Shown here piece by piece: positions 1 through 12,051 of a stretch of 64,000 nt of DNA (position 1 is the stretch's first letter; every line of letters starts with the position of its first letter). Source of the DNA: Paramecium sonneborni. Lineage: Eukaryota; Ciliophora; Oligohymenophorea; Peniculida; Parameciidae. The notes beneath the pieces are model-generated. The model made no database searches, had not been told where the DNA came from, and saw only the letters and a program-made list of their open reading frames with translations. The stretch lies in assembly GCA_905182985.1 (NCBI GenBank), contig CAJJDN010000059.1, positions 1,902 through 65,901 on the forward strand, read 5' to 3'. A program made the translations under genes and the position numbers.

Positions 1-950
1 ACTACCAGATGCTAAGGTAGTTCCATCAGGAGATAAGTAAATTTTGTTGACATATTTATCATGATCATATTATTCGGCTTTTTATTACACTTTCTAAACA
101 TCCCATAAACGAATAGACTTATCACTACTACTAGATGCTAAAGAGGTTTCATCTGGTGAGAAGCTAACTGATAGAACCCAATTACTATGCCCCTCTAATT
201 TGTCTTTTTATTATAATGTCTTAACATCCCATAAACGAATAGACTTATCACTGCTACCAGATGTTAAAGTAGTTCCATCTGGTGAGAAACATACCGAGTA
301 GACATTGCTAGTATGACCATCTAATTTGGCTTTTTATTATCCGGTCTTAGCATCCCATAAACGAATAGTCTTATCATAACTACCAGATGCTAAAGAAGTT
401 CCGTCTGGCGAGAAGCATACTGAGTTGACATCATGACTATGACCATCTAATTTGACTATTTATTATCCTTTCTTCATATCCCATAAACTGATAGACTTGT
501 CACTACTACCACACGCTAAAGTAGTTCCATCTGGTGAGAAACATACTGAGTTAACATTGCTAGAATGTCCTTCTAATTTAGCTTTTTATTACACTTTCTA
601 AACATCCCATAAACGAATAGATTTATCACTACTACCAGATGCCAAAATAATTCCATCTGGCGAGAAGCATACTGAGTTGACATCATTACTATGACCATCT
701 AATTTGGCTCTTTACTATCCTGTCTTAACATCCCATAAACGGATTGACTTATCGTTACTACCAGATGCTAAAGTAGTTCCATCTGGTGAGAAGCATACCG
801 AGTAGACATTGCTAGTATGACCATCTAATTTGGCTTTTTATTATCCGGTCTTAGCATCCCATAAACGAATAGACTTATCATCACTGCCAGATGCTAATGT
901 AGTTCCATCAGGTGAAAAGCATACTGATCGGACATTTTCGGTATGGCAAT
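1..950 (-). repeat. Tandem 126-bp WD40 repeat units
   Basis: The complement of the motif [14 protein letters not shown] recurs with an exact 126-bp period (near 3, 129, 255, 381, 507, 633, 759 and 885). Adjacent units are nearly identical at the DNA level. The period equals one 42-residue WD40 blade. Such similarity suggests recent unit duplication or gene conversion and is a place where short-read assemblies can lose or gain units. Confidence 0.85.
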
Positions 951-2175
951 CCAATATGTTCAACTCATGAATTTTAATATTCTTCCACTTACAATTCAAT
1001 AGTAGAGCTCCATTTAGATTCACTCCACTAAGATCCACATTTTCAAGCTCTGATCCACTAAAGTTGCTTCTTACAAAATTTCCTCCAATCAAACTAGTAT
1101 TCTTAATCTTGATGTTCTAAAAGCAATGGTTCTACAAATTTATCTTCATACTGACTAATAAATGTAGCCCATTTGACCCACATTAAATAAATTTTTCATC
1201 AATAGTTGTGAGTTGAACAAAAAATTTAAGAAGATAGATAATTTTATCATTTCCTTCGATCATTTTGATGAGATTTAGTCTTTCCTTCTCAAACCTTCCT
1301 GTACTATAATCTTTTTCAGAAAATTGATGATCCGAAATATTTCTCAAAATATTAGTGATATTCATGATCTTTTTTTTAACATCACTAATCGTCAATTGTT
1401 GATTAACAAATGATTTATATAGGTTAAGATCGAAAGGTTTTTAAATAAATCCTAAAAGATCCGAAATTTTTTCTTTTCTCATTACTTCAATAATCCCTTT
1501 TAATGTTGATTCATCTACATCTTGAATTGAGGCTAAAATTTCATATAGTTCTTCTTTCCTATAATAAACTTCACCTTCAACTTAATTAGATTCCATCCTA
1601 GAATAAATTTTAAACTCTTACTTAATCATTAGTGATTAAATCTTTTTCATTCCTTCATTCTACTTTTCAATGAAAAACTGAATTTCTTTGTCCCACCAAT
1701 TCCTACTCTCTTCTAACTCCATCTTATAGATATTTTTCTAATCATTCCAGTCATTTAATTTTTTTCCTTCTATTATGGAGACTAATTTTTCTAAATCAGA
1801 ATAGGAAGATTCTGCTAGATTCATATTTTCGTCAATAAGATTCATATATGATTAGTCTTCCTTTTCAATCCAATCGTAAATTTTTTGTATTGATTCTGAG
1901 AAATCTTACCAAACTTTCTTCATCATAGTTTCAGTTTTCGAAAGCATAGATTTAAAAGCCATTCTCTATTTGGCTAATTCAGAGGTCTGGTTGAGTGTAA
2001 AGTCATTCAATTTTATGAGTGCCATTTCTTTAAATTTTTTCATGGATATTAAGTATTAAGAATCGACTTTATGTTCATCTTGGCATTCAGGACATAGTTT
2101 CCTTTGATATGAACACTTATGGGGAGCTCTGCATATTATTCCTATTTGATTTTGAATATGATGAATGCACTGCAT
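1..2175 (-). CDS. WD40-repeat protein with N-terminal Cys/His motif and pentapeptide-like segment (3' end cut by window edge)
   Basis: Read with TAA/TAG as Gln, the frame is open from ATG at 2175 to position 1. The N-terminus ([10 protein letters not shown]...) carries spaced Cys/His (C-R-A-P-H-K-C, C-P-E-C, H) resembling a small zinc-binding B-box-like module. About 300 mostly helical, charged residues follow, then a pentapeptide-like stretch ([19 protein letters not shown]), then WD40 repeats containing [20 protein letters not shown]. At least eight repeats, each exactly 42 codons, run off the window. WD40 propellers are protein-interaction platforms; this layout recurs in large ciliate WD40 families (family knowledge). 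Substrate and partners cannot be inferred. No intron is needed in the visible part. The start is the first ATG after a non-coding AT-rich stretch. Confidence 0.85.
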
Positions 2176-3284
2176 TATCCTTTTAAATAAAAAATATTAA
2201 ATTTCTACATTTTTGATATTCAGTTTAAGAATCAATATATCTTATTTTATAAGTTAGGATTAATTAAAGGAAATCCTAAAATCAACAAATTTTCAAACTT
2301 TGAACTAATGGTTTGAATTTGTAAGAAAATAGAATTTAAATATGATAATATTCTTGAAAATTTAAATAATTTATATTAATTCGTTAGAATAATATTAGTT
2401 TTTTTTTTGCTGCTCTCAATCCCTTTTGAATTTTTTCTCCATTTCCTTTGAAGGATATTAAAAACATTAATAAGTAATGGAAGATGATTAATAATAATAG
2501 TAGAATATTAATTTATAATATATATTATATAATTATTATTAGAAATATTCAATTTATGCTGTTATAATAAAATATTAATTAGAATCGCATATTTGTTTTT
2601 ATAATAGTTGGTTATTTGAATTTTTGTTATTCATTACTGTTAGTAATGAATAATTCAAAATATTATTCTACTTTATTATAACTGGAAAACCTTTTAGTAC
2701 AAATAAATAGCTAAGAATAGAAGTAATAGTTAATAATGTAGAAATAAACTATTTCAAAAGTTAAAGAAATATTTTGTTGTATTGGTAAGAATATAATGTT
2801 TAATATTAAAAACATTTTTAATAATCTAATAAAATAAAAAAAATATAAAAGTCTAAATAATTGTAAATTGTAAATTTTGATTTGAAGCAAAAATGAATAA
2901 AATATATGCAATTTTATATATTTTATAATTAGCAATGATTTAATATTGCCTACTTTTTGTTCAACATTGATTGTGAAATAACTGAAAAATTAATATATTT
3001 TTTTCAACTAAATAATTTGTTTTTCTCACTTTTTTGTTAAAATTTTATAAATACACTGAAATAAAATCTGTTAATAAAATTAAATCCAAATAAAGAGAAA
3101 ATATTTTTGTTTATTAAAATATACTGATAATCAAATAATTAATTACTAATTTAAAAAGAAAAATCAAAATATCTTAAAATTTCAACATTTAACAACATCA
3201 TTCGTTATTCAAGTACCTTTACTTATATTGCTACGCAATTCTTTAATTAATATTAATTTCATATTCTATCATTTAAATGAGGCC
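2176..3284. other. AT-rich intergenic stretch with no gene seen
   Basis: Runs of A/T with frequent TGA in all frames, no convincing protein-like frame and no recognised RNA. It must include the promoter of the leftward WD40 gene. Nothing else supportable was found. Confidence 0.6.
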
Positions 3285-4163
3285 AAAATGCCCTTTCCCT
3301 GCAATTTTTGGAAACTAAAATATCAAAGAAGTAATGTTGGTATTGAAAACAAATTAGGTTATGTTGGTTATCAATCTATAAGAATGAAAGGTGTTTTTGA
3401 ATTCTAAGTAAAATAAAGAAAAGATGTCATATATTTTCCTCTAAGCAATATATGATTCTATATCCCTAGTACTGCTATGCTCTCACTTTATGCTTCAAGA
3501 AGAACGCCAGTATTGTTGTAGATTCTGGAAATATTGTCTAATACGCAGCTCCATTCTATGAAGGTTATTCTCTTCCATATAAATGAAAATTGCAACAAGA
3601 CCCTCTCGCCTCAACTGAATTAGATTTTTCATTCACAAAATGAGCTGAAATTGAAATAGTAAGGGATATGAAAAAGAAATTATGTTATGTTACCAATAAC
3701 TATGATTAGGAGTGGAAGAAAAAAAGGAAAGCACTAGCGAAAAAATATCATAAGAATTGCCAGATGAGCAAGTCGTTGTTCGTAAATTTAGTGACCTAAA
3801 TTAATCTTCAAACTAAGCTTGTTTGGTCTTGAATATTGAGTATATATGAATTAAAATTCAAATCAACGATGAAAAGCAGCTTCGAAGAAATCTGTAAAAA
3901 TTTTAAATTTATATCTTAGTTATAAAAATATAATATTATCAGGAGGTAATGAAATTTTTCCAGAATTGGCAGAAAAAATGAGCAAAGAATTAAAGTTCCT
4001 TTCTCCATAACCAATTAAAATACTAGTTGTTGTCTTACCTGATAGAAAATCCTCAATTGTATTGATGGATCAATCATATCATCATTGTCAACATTCCAAA
4101 CCATGTGAATCACAAGAGATGAAAAAAAGAAAACGTTTAACTATTGTTCGTAGAAAATGCTTT
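3285..4163 (+). pseudogene. Actin-family pseudogene
   Basis: Fragments of an actin fold appear in the correct order but in different frames and with TGA interruptions: KCPFP and SNVGIENKLGYVGYQS (start region), AMLSLYASRRT, VVDSGN followed by APFYEGY (nucleotide-binding region), AEIEIVRDMKKKLCYV, ELPDEQVVV, IILSGGNEIFPELAEKM, and a C-terminal RRKCF. The region between the YVGYQS and LSLYAS blocks is far shorter than in actins, so an internal deletion is likely. Order, direction and the terminal K-C-F leave little doubt about ancestry, but no reading with short introns restores one frame. It may derive from a divergent actin or actin-related paralogue. There is no sign it still makes protein. 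Confidence 0.85.
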
Positions 4164-4444
4164 TTTGTGAGATACACATTAATTACTTCAATTAATTTAA
4201 GTTTTCCTTTTTTAATTCCTAATTTATGTTTCACATAGAAATTAATATTAGTTTTTCCCTTAAATATTTTTATAAAAATGCATACCTTAACTTAAAAGTT
4301 AGTTTTCCAGAATATTAATCAAAGAATTAATATAAAATTTAGAATTGAATTTAAAAGTGTATTATTAGATTTTGGAAATCGAATTTAAACAATACAGAAT
4401 GCTTTATGAAAACTTTTAATGATAAAAACAGAATAACATTTTAA

Positions 4445-4639
4445 AGAAGGGACAAAAGTGAATTTTTAACTCTCAGACAATTTCTAAAGTAGATTTCTCA
4501 AAATTCATAGTGTTTTCCTGGTAGTTATTTTTTATTAGATGATGAAATACCTTAAAAAAATAATTTCGTTTCTTAGGGAGGAAATTGTTAAAACATTCTA
4601 ACAATGTTTAAAATTTAGAGTAAAACATTTTTAATGTGA
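4445..4639 (+). pseudogene. Short protein-like frame, probably a gene remnant
   Basis: A 64-residue TGA-bounded frame with ordinary protein composition (contains FLTLRQFLKQISQNSQ and GSYFLLDDEIPQKNN), surrounded by non-coding AT-rich sequence. It has no good start codon and no credible exon next to it. It lies in a gene-poor tract holding other relics, so I read it as a decayed fragment. The family is not recognised. Confidence 0.3.
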
Positions 4640-5884
4640 AATATTATATTAAGTTAAATACTTACTAACTCTTTTAAACTGACTGTCCATTTAGCTTAAA
4701 TTTTCATCTATCAGTTTGCTATTTTTAAATCAATATTAATTAGCTTTTAATTAAGCAACAAAGTCTTCCAATTAATTAACCTTACAATCATAAGGAATTT
4801 ATTTTAATATAAAATCGCTCATACCATTTAGAAGGAAACCATTTTTACTTTTGAGATGAAACTAACGTATATTTTCCATAACCAGAAATATCAATAAAAA
4901 AGAACTTAGCCTCCTAATTACATTTTTCATATCCAAACCATTTTCTGTATCACTTTATGTATTTCTACTTATAAAATAAACTCTGGATTAATATCTGCAA
5001 TTTTATTCATAGTTTTAATTAATTAATCTCTGGATTCATTTGATGTTTCATAATATTTGGTTTCTTTTAGTAAATTATTTGCTCAAGAAAGAATGAAAAT
5101 TGATAAGGAATCATTTAAATTTATTTATAAATTTTTAATAAACTTTTATTTATAAACTCTGTAACTATATTTATCACTAATTTATTAAAAAAGTTCTCTT
5201 TATAATATTGTGAACTTTTTTTTATAAATTAATTTAATATATGTTGATTTAAATATATTTATAATTATGTCATCGTTTATGTATATATTGCATAATGTTG
5301 TCCTTCTTATTTGATTATATCCATTTTCATATTTTATTAAAATATGTACATAAAAGGCATCTTTATATCTCATTCTTATTTAAAATTTTTGAAGTTTAAT
5401 TATATTCTTTTTAAGATATTATTTATATTTAATAATGAATAAAAATAAATTTAACATCTTGAAGTTATAAAAAAATATTTAGAGCTTATAAAAAAAATTT
5501 AATTGAATGAAATTTGATTTTAACTATGGTATTGATTGTAAAATGAGGAATATCGAAATAAGCCTTAAGTTTAGATAAAAACCTGCATTAAGGAAGATAA
5601 AATACGAAGAGATTATTATAATTATATAAATATTTTATTTTTTTATTCTGAATTTACAAATTGTTTTGTAAATCTCTCTATTATGAAAATAATTATAATC
5701 CTTTAAATATGAGATGAGAACAGAGAAAAAATAAGAATAGATAATAGAAGAAAAGGATGTGATAGTATTTGGATTTGTTTACTGGTTAAGTAGCGTAAAA
5801 TTAAATTTTTAAAATGGTGCTGAGAAAGTGAAACACATTAAGGATAGAGAAATAACAAAATGTAAGGCTGTTTGATGTGATAAT

Positions 5885-6251
5885 AGAGAATCATCTAACG
5901 GTATGATGAAAAGAACTAAAAGGTAGAGTATTAAGATTAAAAAAAATGCTTGAGACGGAGATGGAGGAGAGTAAAAGTTGTAAAACAATTTGAAAAGCTG
6001 ATTGGAATGGAAAGTAAGTAATTGCTGGAGGGATTAGTAATTATATGATAGCAAAATTGTAAATGGATGAATATTTGGAGTATTGTGAAGAAATAAAAAA
6101 TGTCATAGTGAATGAGGTTAACATGATGATGTTGGAAAAATAAAAATTTGCATTTATAAAAATTTGGATAAATAAACTATATAAATTATAATTAAATAAA
6201 TAAATAAAAGATTTTTTTACATGTATCAACGCTAAATAACAGATGTTTTGA
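5885..6251 (+). CDS. Possible small gene or remnant (uncharacterised)
   Basis: A protein-like frame (ends ...MDEYLEYCEEIKNVIVNEV...LYKLQLNKQ...) becomes continuous if a 20-nt intron (6018-6037, GTAATT...TTAG) is removed. Upstream codons continue with KNQKVEYQDQKK and KQFEKLIGMES, but no convincing start codon is present; more introns (for example a GTA...TAG stretch near 5859-5884) or decay are possible. The composition is charged and helical. The 3' end overlaps the end of the leftward kinase-like gene by about 25 bp. No family is recognised. It could equally be a remnant, since the surrounding region is rich in them. Confidence 0.3.
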
Positions 6252-7696
6252 TATATTCTCGTTTTATTTAATCAGGAATTTTCGGCAGTTGTTAAACGTC
6301 AGGGTAAATTAAAACAGAAAAAATGCTATAAAAAAAATCTAAGGTCTTGCTGTCATAGCCATCTATTTTTTCTGCTTTAAAATTAATAAATGTCAGCAAT
6401 TCAAGAAGTACTTCTTTTGAAAAAATATTATCTTTCAATTCTAAAAATGATTATAATTGTTATTTCGTTGAGTCATATAATATTCCATCATAGTCGTGCC
6501 TTTAAAAATAATAACTATTATTTACATTAGAAATATTAGGAATTCAATTATTTTTTATCTAGGGTTATAATTGATTTGAAATGCTTGTTAATTTTGAACC
6601 AGAGGATTAAATTATGATACTTATGTCATTCTTTAGGATTAGTATACTTGATTATTTTATTGATTATGATTGTTATTAGAAGTCAATCGAAATAAATTCA
6701 CATTGGATTGCTAAGGGAAATTGAAATTATTTGAATAACTTTGTTAAATTTGATTTATCCCAGATATTTAAAATTAAAATATCTAATTGGATTCTGATTT
6801 AAAATACTTAATAAATGATTCAAATTCCATTCTATTACCAGGGAAATAAATTAACAACTTTTCGATAATTTGGACATACTTTGAGTTACCTTGTAATTTT
6901 AAAGGTTATTATTTGATCTAAATCAAAAAATTTTTAATTTAATTAGCATTAGATTCAAAAGGTAAAAATCCCTATACCATCTAGTAAAAAATCATGCCAA
7001 TCTAGAATAATTGTTAAAATTACTGAAAAAATATCAATTAAGCTTTTTGGATTTTTAATATTTTTGATAGAATTAAAGCAGAAACTTAAATCTGCATCTT
7101 AATTTAAAGTATTAATTTCAGGAGCAGCATATGCAGGTGTTCCAATCTTCTTGAGATAAATATTATTATCATTTGGCATTCTTTTTGCGATCTTAAAGTT
7201 AGCTATTTTATATATAGGTTTTCCATTTATATATCTAATGAATATGTTATCAGGTTTAATATTTCTATGAACTATCAATTCATTATAGAGAACGCTATAT
7301 CCATTGATAAATTGTTTAGAAAAATCTTCTATTTCATTATCATTAAATTTTTTATTTCTCTCCAGTAACTATTGTAAATTTGATTCGCATTTCTCCATAA
7401 TTATGACTATCTTTTTCTATTCTTCCAGTTTTTTAATGAGATGTACATAAACTAAATTTTAATTATTTCTATATTGTAAGATTACTTCATAGATCTATTA
7501 TTCTCTTTCTTCATACTTCCTTAAATGCTATTCTTACATTTATATTATCTATAAAAGGTTATATAATATTAATTACTCTAGCACATAAAGGAATATGAAT
7601 ATTTTTAGTTGATTTGCATTCATATAATCTATTGGTAATTAATTCTTCGTGAACAATTTGATACTCATCAATTATCAAAATATTACCCTGCTGCAT
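6226..7696 (-). CDS. Divergent protein kinase-like protein (catalytic motifs degenerate; one apparent frameshift)
   Basis: Two introns restore a kinase fold: 7549-7576 (28 nt) and 7002-7023 (22 nt), both GTA...TAG. The order is an N-lobe start (EYQIVHEELITNRLYECKS), a beta3 strand PLCARIIQ with Arg where the ATP-binding Lys is expected, KKIVIIMEKCESNLQQLLE, a catalytic loop HRNIKPDN (HRD changed to HRN), NFK in place of DFG, GTPAYAAPE, and SIGMIFYQMVQGFLPFES. Loss of Lys, Asp and DFG suggests a pseudokinase or scaffold; the layout resembles the ULK/CAMK-like kinases expanded in Paramecium. The tail is Asn/Gln-rich. Near 6542 the frame shifts by one base before a protein-like C-terminus (HDYDGILYDSTKQQL...); either one base is missing or the gene is broken. 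About 473 residues if repaired. Confidence 0.75.
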
Positions 7697-7918
7697 TATT
7701 TTGTTTAATTTACTTATTATTGAAAAATTTTGATTCAGAATTTAGGGGTTAAATTTTAATAGAAAATCAATTTTATATAATTAATATAAAATTTGTTATA
7801 AGTGAATAATAATCCAAATTACTTGATTTAGACCTCGACAAAATTTTTCAATTTTTATCATTAGAGTCACGGTTGTATTTTATACTAGTTTAGTATTTCA
7901 AATTAATCGATTTAAATT

Positions 7919-8475
7919 TCAATTTGATTGCTGTTAAAGAGGGGGAATTTTAAATAACTTTGATGTCAATTTTATAAAAAATTAAATATTAAATTATGAT
8001 TAAATAGAGTAATTACAAACTTTAGTAGATTTGTAAAAAATACTATAAGGTATCTTAGAACAATATGTGGCAAAAATTTATTTTTTTTCTAACTCTTCAT
8101 CTACTAAGCTAATCTTATTTAGCTATTGAACATTAATGATTGAAGAAATTTCTATTTTTCTTGTTTGAGATTTGCAAAATATCATTTGCATTCTTCTATT
8201 GTACTCTTCTTTAGGTAATGTTTGGTTTTAGTATTCTCAACTTCAGTTATTGCTATTCCAATTTTATCCTCTATTGGTGTTTAGTAATGGACCATAAAAT
8301 CTCGAAAACTCAAGACAATAATTTACCTCTTTTTTGCAACATTGTCAAGTTAAACTACAACAATTTAGACTTCAAAAATTTTTAAATGATGATCAAGTAA
8401 TTATAATATTGACAAGATTCTTTAATTTTAATTTGAGGAAGGTTTCTTTAAAATGAAATTGATAACTTGAATCAT
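7919..8475 (-). CDS. Uncharacterised protein, about 185 residues, with one frameshift
   Basis: From ATG at 8475 the frame reads MIQVINFILKKPSSNQNQR, LDHHLKIFEVQIVVVQLD, then FRDFMVHYQTPIEDKIG and AITEVENTKTKHYL. It continues one frame over at about 8213-8216 with PKEEYNRRMQMIFCKSQTRK and INVQQLNKISLVDEELEKK. The two halves join smoothly if one base is restored, and no intron with GTA...AG ends fits the switch. The sequence is well-formed soluble protein with no membrane segment. I do not recognise the family. The break may be a read error or early decay; the neighbourhood contains other relics. Confidence 0.5.
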
Positions 8476-8489
8476 TAATTTGAAAAGGC

Positions 8490-9110
8490 TAAAATAAAAA
8501 GAAAATGAAGAATTAGTTCTTTTACATGGCAAAAATGAAAATATTTATCTAAATATATAATATCCAGAAAAAAAGATTAAAATGCCAATTTTAATGAAAA
8601 ATTGTAAGAAAATATCGCTTAAACTAATGATCTGTCAGAATTTATGTTAAAACTAAAAGTATATATAGTTTTAAATGAATTATACATGATCAAGTTTTAT
8701 CAACTTATGAATTTTATTTTAAATATTATTCAACATCTAGTTGGATTGATAGAGTTACTAAAATAGATGAAGATCTTAAATATAATTAAAAAAGATAGTG
8801 CTTGTAAATTCATTTTAATCCTAAACTTAATTCTTTTTTCTGCCAAATTGTTTGATGAAATTGCTAAATGAAAATAAAGTTAAAATAACAATTTCAAGTA
8901 AATCTTATTACAATTAGTAGAGATCGCCAGATTCTCCTTGGGATAACTTCATACTTAGTACAAACCAAAAATAAAGAGGACTTTAAATCTAAGAAAAATA
9001 GTTACTGGTCACTTGTTTATTATTTCTATAATTTTTAAGGAATAATTATTACTCATTAGAGAATATAAAATAAATTAAAGTGATTATTTAAATGATTTTA
9101 ACTTTGTTTT
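8490..9110 (+). pseudogene. Degenerate coding-like tract
   Basis: Several protein-like stretches on the plus strand switch frame every 100-200 bp: KENEELVLLHGKNENIYL, then STSSWIDRVTKIDEDLKYN, then KVKITISSKSYYNQQRS with SPDSPWDNFIL. TGA codons interrupt each frame and no set of short introns connects them. I read this as a decayed gene, family unknown. It starts close to the start of the leftward unknown gene, so part of it could be promoter sequence. Confidence 0.35.
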
Positions 9111-12051
9111 AGATACACCAACGTTAATATAAAATAGGTTTTATAAATTTGAAAATAACTCATAAACTATCATGAGATTTTAACCCAAAAAAACATTATT
9201 AAGATGCTTCAGAAAAAATTTCTCAAAATTCCTGAGTCCATCTTTCTGGCTTAATAAAAAAATTTTTATTTGGCACACCCTGTTAAAAAAAAAACTTAAA
9301 TTTAGTCCCATTGTTTTATCAATTTATTTTTATATTTGTAACAACTAACAATACACCCTATTCAATTGATTTAAATCAAATGAATTTTTCCCATTCAAAC
9401 TTAGGTTATTACTGTTTTGCTTAGTGATTTATTATAAATTACTATTAGTATGACCCAAAAAAGTTAACATAAAAGCATGTTTTTAGAGCATTTTATCATT
9501 ATTGTCCATCCAATAAAAATGTTTTCTTCCATATTAGCAGTAACTAATTCAAGTTTTAGATTTTGAAAGAGTAGTTATCCTTTATTTTAGATGGAGCTAG
9601 AGGTGGAGTCTAATGGTATGACTTCTATATCAATTGAATAAAATAATTGAATTAAGTTTAGATTATATCCAGATTCCTAGAAAAAAGAAAAAATTGGATA
9701 TTTAAATAATAAAAATGATCTATTACTTTTTATTTTAAAGTAACAATAAAATTATTAATATCAAATCATTTTCTTTCAACTTTATAATTTATGCATCGTG
9801 CAGGAAACGATGCTTTCATATCAATGAATTGATCTTTGAAAACCAACATCATATTATTTTCAAAGACTAAATTATTTTATTTTTCTTTTATATATTGTTC
9901 CATAACTTTCTATTAAACAGCCCTTTACTATCTTCATTATATAATTAAATTGAATATCCCATTAACCAACATCTTTTCCCAAAATTATTTTCTCTCAAAA
10001 TGATAGGCGATTGTGTTTTAATGATAAATAATTAAATATATAATTAAACTGAAAAGCATTTATTAAGTCTAAATCTTGATTAAATAATTAGTTCTAAATT
10101 CAATTTATAGAAAGTTGCAATAGTTATATTAATTAAATTTGTGTTTGATTAAATTTAATTAAGAAAAAATTCTTCATAAATATTTTATTTTTATTAAATT
10201 TTTATATACTAATAAATTAAGTTAATTATAATATAAGAATAATTATAATGATAAATAAAATATCTAATACTTCTTAAAACCCTAATTAATTAGGCATGAC
10301 CTAAATTGCATTGATTAACCCTTTTTAATATTGGTTGATAATTTATTAATATAGAGCAAACACAATTAAAAAAGCACTAATATGTATAGTAAGACCTTAT
10401 TGAAGAATTAGCAAAGCATTAGCAAATTTAATTTGAAGAAAAATTAATCTGTTTTTAGAATGAAGTTGAAATTTATCTTTTTAGAGAAATTATCATTTGA
10501 TAAATTTTAATAAAGAATAATCATAACATTAGTTTAAGTAATTATATTATTAGCTGATTTCTGAATTTGTTTGGATGATGAATTATTCTTATCAAATTTG
10601 ATAATTTGTTATCTGATTAATTTCAAAGCATTCAGAAGTAATCTTTGAGCAATAAAGTGATTTTTTACTATTTTTAAATATAGTTTCTATTACAAATATC
10701 TATTTGTAACAAAGCCATCTAAATAAATGGACTGGATAAACAGATTGATAGTTCACAATTTCGAAATATCTTGATATTGTCTAGCAATAACTTTTTATAA
10801 CAGAACAAAGTCGCTTCTATAGAAAAAATATCAGCCTAATATTAAGCTAGAATGAAATGAAAATAAATAACGCGTATTTTAATTTATAACCTTAGTTAGT
10901 TTGTTTAAGAATTTAAAACTTTTAAAATAAACTTTTATAATTAATAGTACTCACATACTATTTGAAAAATTTAGAACTTTTGTAATGAGTCACAAGGATA
11001 TATTAAATAAATTTGAGCAATATTAGCCTTCTCATACCAAAATATTGGCATAATTTTGATAAAATTATCTTACTGCACCAAAATTTTATTTAGAAAAACA
11101 AATTTTAAACTTCGAAAATTAATTATATTAATAAAGAAGATATAATAACAATTGTGATTTTTAAGACACCGAAGAGATTATTATTTTTGAATGGCTGTAA
11201 GTGGATATGATGAAGTTTTTATAGTATTATTATTAAAAGATAGAGTTTAATTTGATTATTTAATTTTAAATAGATTTTCTACATAAAATAGCATGAACAA
11301 TATGCTGAAAATAAACCTAATCGAATTTCCAATAGATATTTGAAAATCATTTTTAAATTTTTTAATATTATTGTGAATCAAATTGAATTATTATTAAAAT
11401 AGTTATAATTCATTAAATTATAATTTATATTTAGAATTAGGTATTATTAAAAAATTAACCAATAAAATTAAATGAAAATAATCACTTGAGTTTTTAAGAA
11501 ATTTAGCTATTTCTTATGTTAGATACAAAATCTATATGAGTTTACTAAAAAAATAAGTCGCTTATAGATAAAGTTATTAATTTAATTAAAAATTTCGCAA
11601 ACTTCCATCATCATCTATTAAACATTTGCCAATCTTACTTTATGATTTATTTTTCTTAAGCTTTTCTTTCCCATCACCTTTTTTATTTTTATATAAATTT
11701 TTAATAAGAAAGAATGACTATTATTAATATACTTAGGTTCAGAAAACATTTTCAAATTAAACAAAAATAATTATCTTTAAAGTTTAAATTTAATTCCTAT
11801 TATAATAATTAAAAGAAAGAATTTCATCATGTATTTTAAAATGGATAAAGTTTATTTAGAAGAATTTACCCAACGAATTTTGTAAAAATTTTAACTAAAA
11901 TGATATTTTAGTATTATATATACCTTAATAAGACTTTCTTTCTAATCAAGCACAAGTGGAAACTTATCTACTTAAAATTTTGAAATAATTTTCTTGTCAT
12001 GATTATTGTGATTAAATATTCAGATTAAAATTCTTAGTAAATTTAAATATC
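9111..12051. other. Gene-poor AT-rich region with scattered remnants
   Basis: No intact gene was found. Local protein-like frames occur on both strands. Around 10383-10562 (+) a frame reads MYSKTLLKNQQSISKFN and later RIIITLVQVIILLADF. It is followed in other frames by MDWINRLIVHNFEIS and AITFYNRTKSLLQ, which loosely recalls the S5-pore region of ciliate ion channels; this is weak. On the minus strand about 9420-9600 encodes a short frame with MEENIFIGWTIMIKCSKN. None has a start, stop and intron set that works. The last few hundred bases must include the promoter of the giant gene. Confidence 0.5.
9793..9813. other. Small perfect inverted repeat (7-bp arms, 7-nt loop)
   Basis: GCATCGT and its complement ACGATGC flank a 7-base loop in an otherwise featureless AT-rich stretch. 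The arms are unusually GC-balanced for this DNA. It could fold as a short hairpin; no function is assigned and chance is possible. Confidence 0.4.

Noticed and set aside
841..1092. A stand-alone 83-residue WD40/pentapeptide protein
   Set aside because: It ends only because TAA/TAG were treated as stops. With the ciliate code it is an internal part of the 1-2175 gene.
2711..2935. Hydrophobic minus-strand frame
   Set aside because: Composed almost only of Ile/Leu/Phe/Tyr/Asn as expected from translating AT-rich DNA; no start context or neighbouring exon.
6041..6229. Minus-strand 62-codon frame
   Set aside because: AT-rich translation noise, antisense to the more protein-like plus-strand frame at 5885-6251.
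10383..10860. A potassium/cyclic-nucleotide channel pseudogene
   Set aside because: The resemblance to S5-pore segments is faint and the selectivity filter is missing, so I left it as an unnamed remnant.
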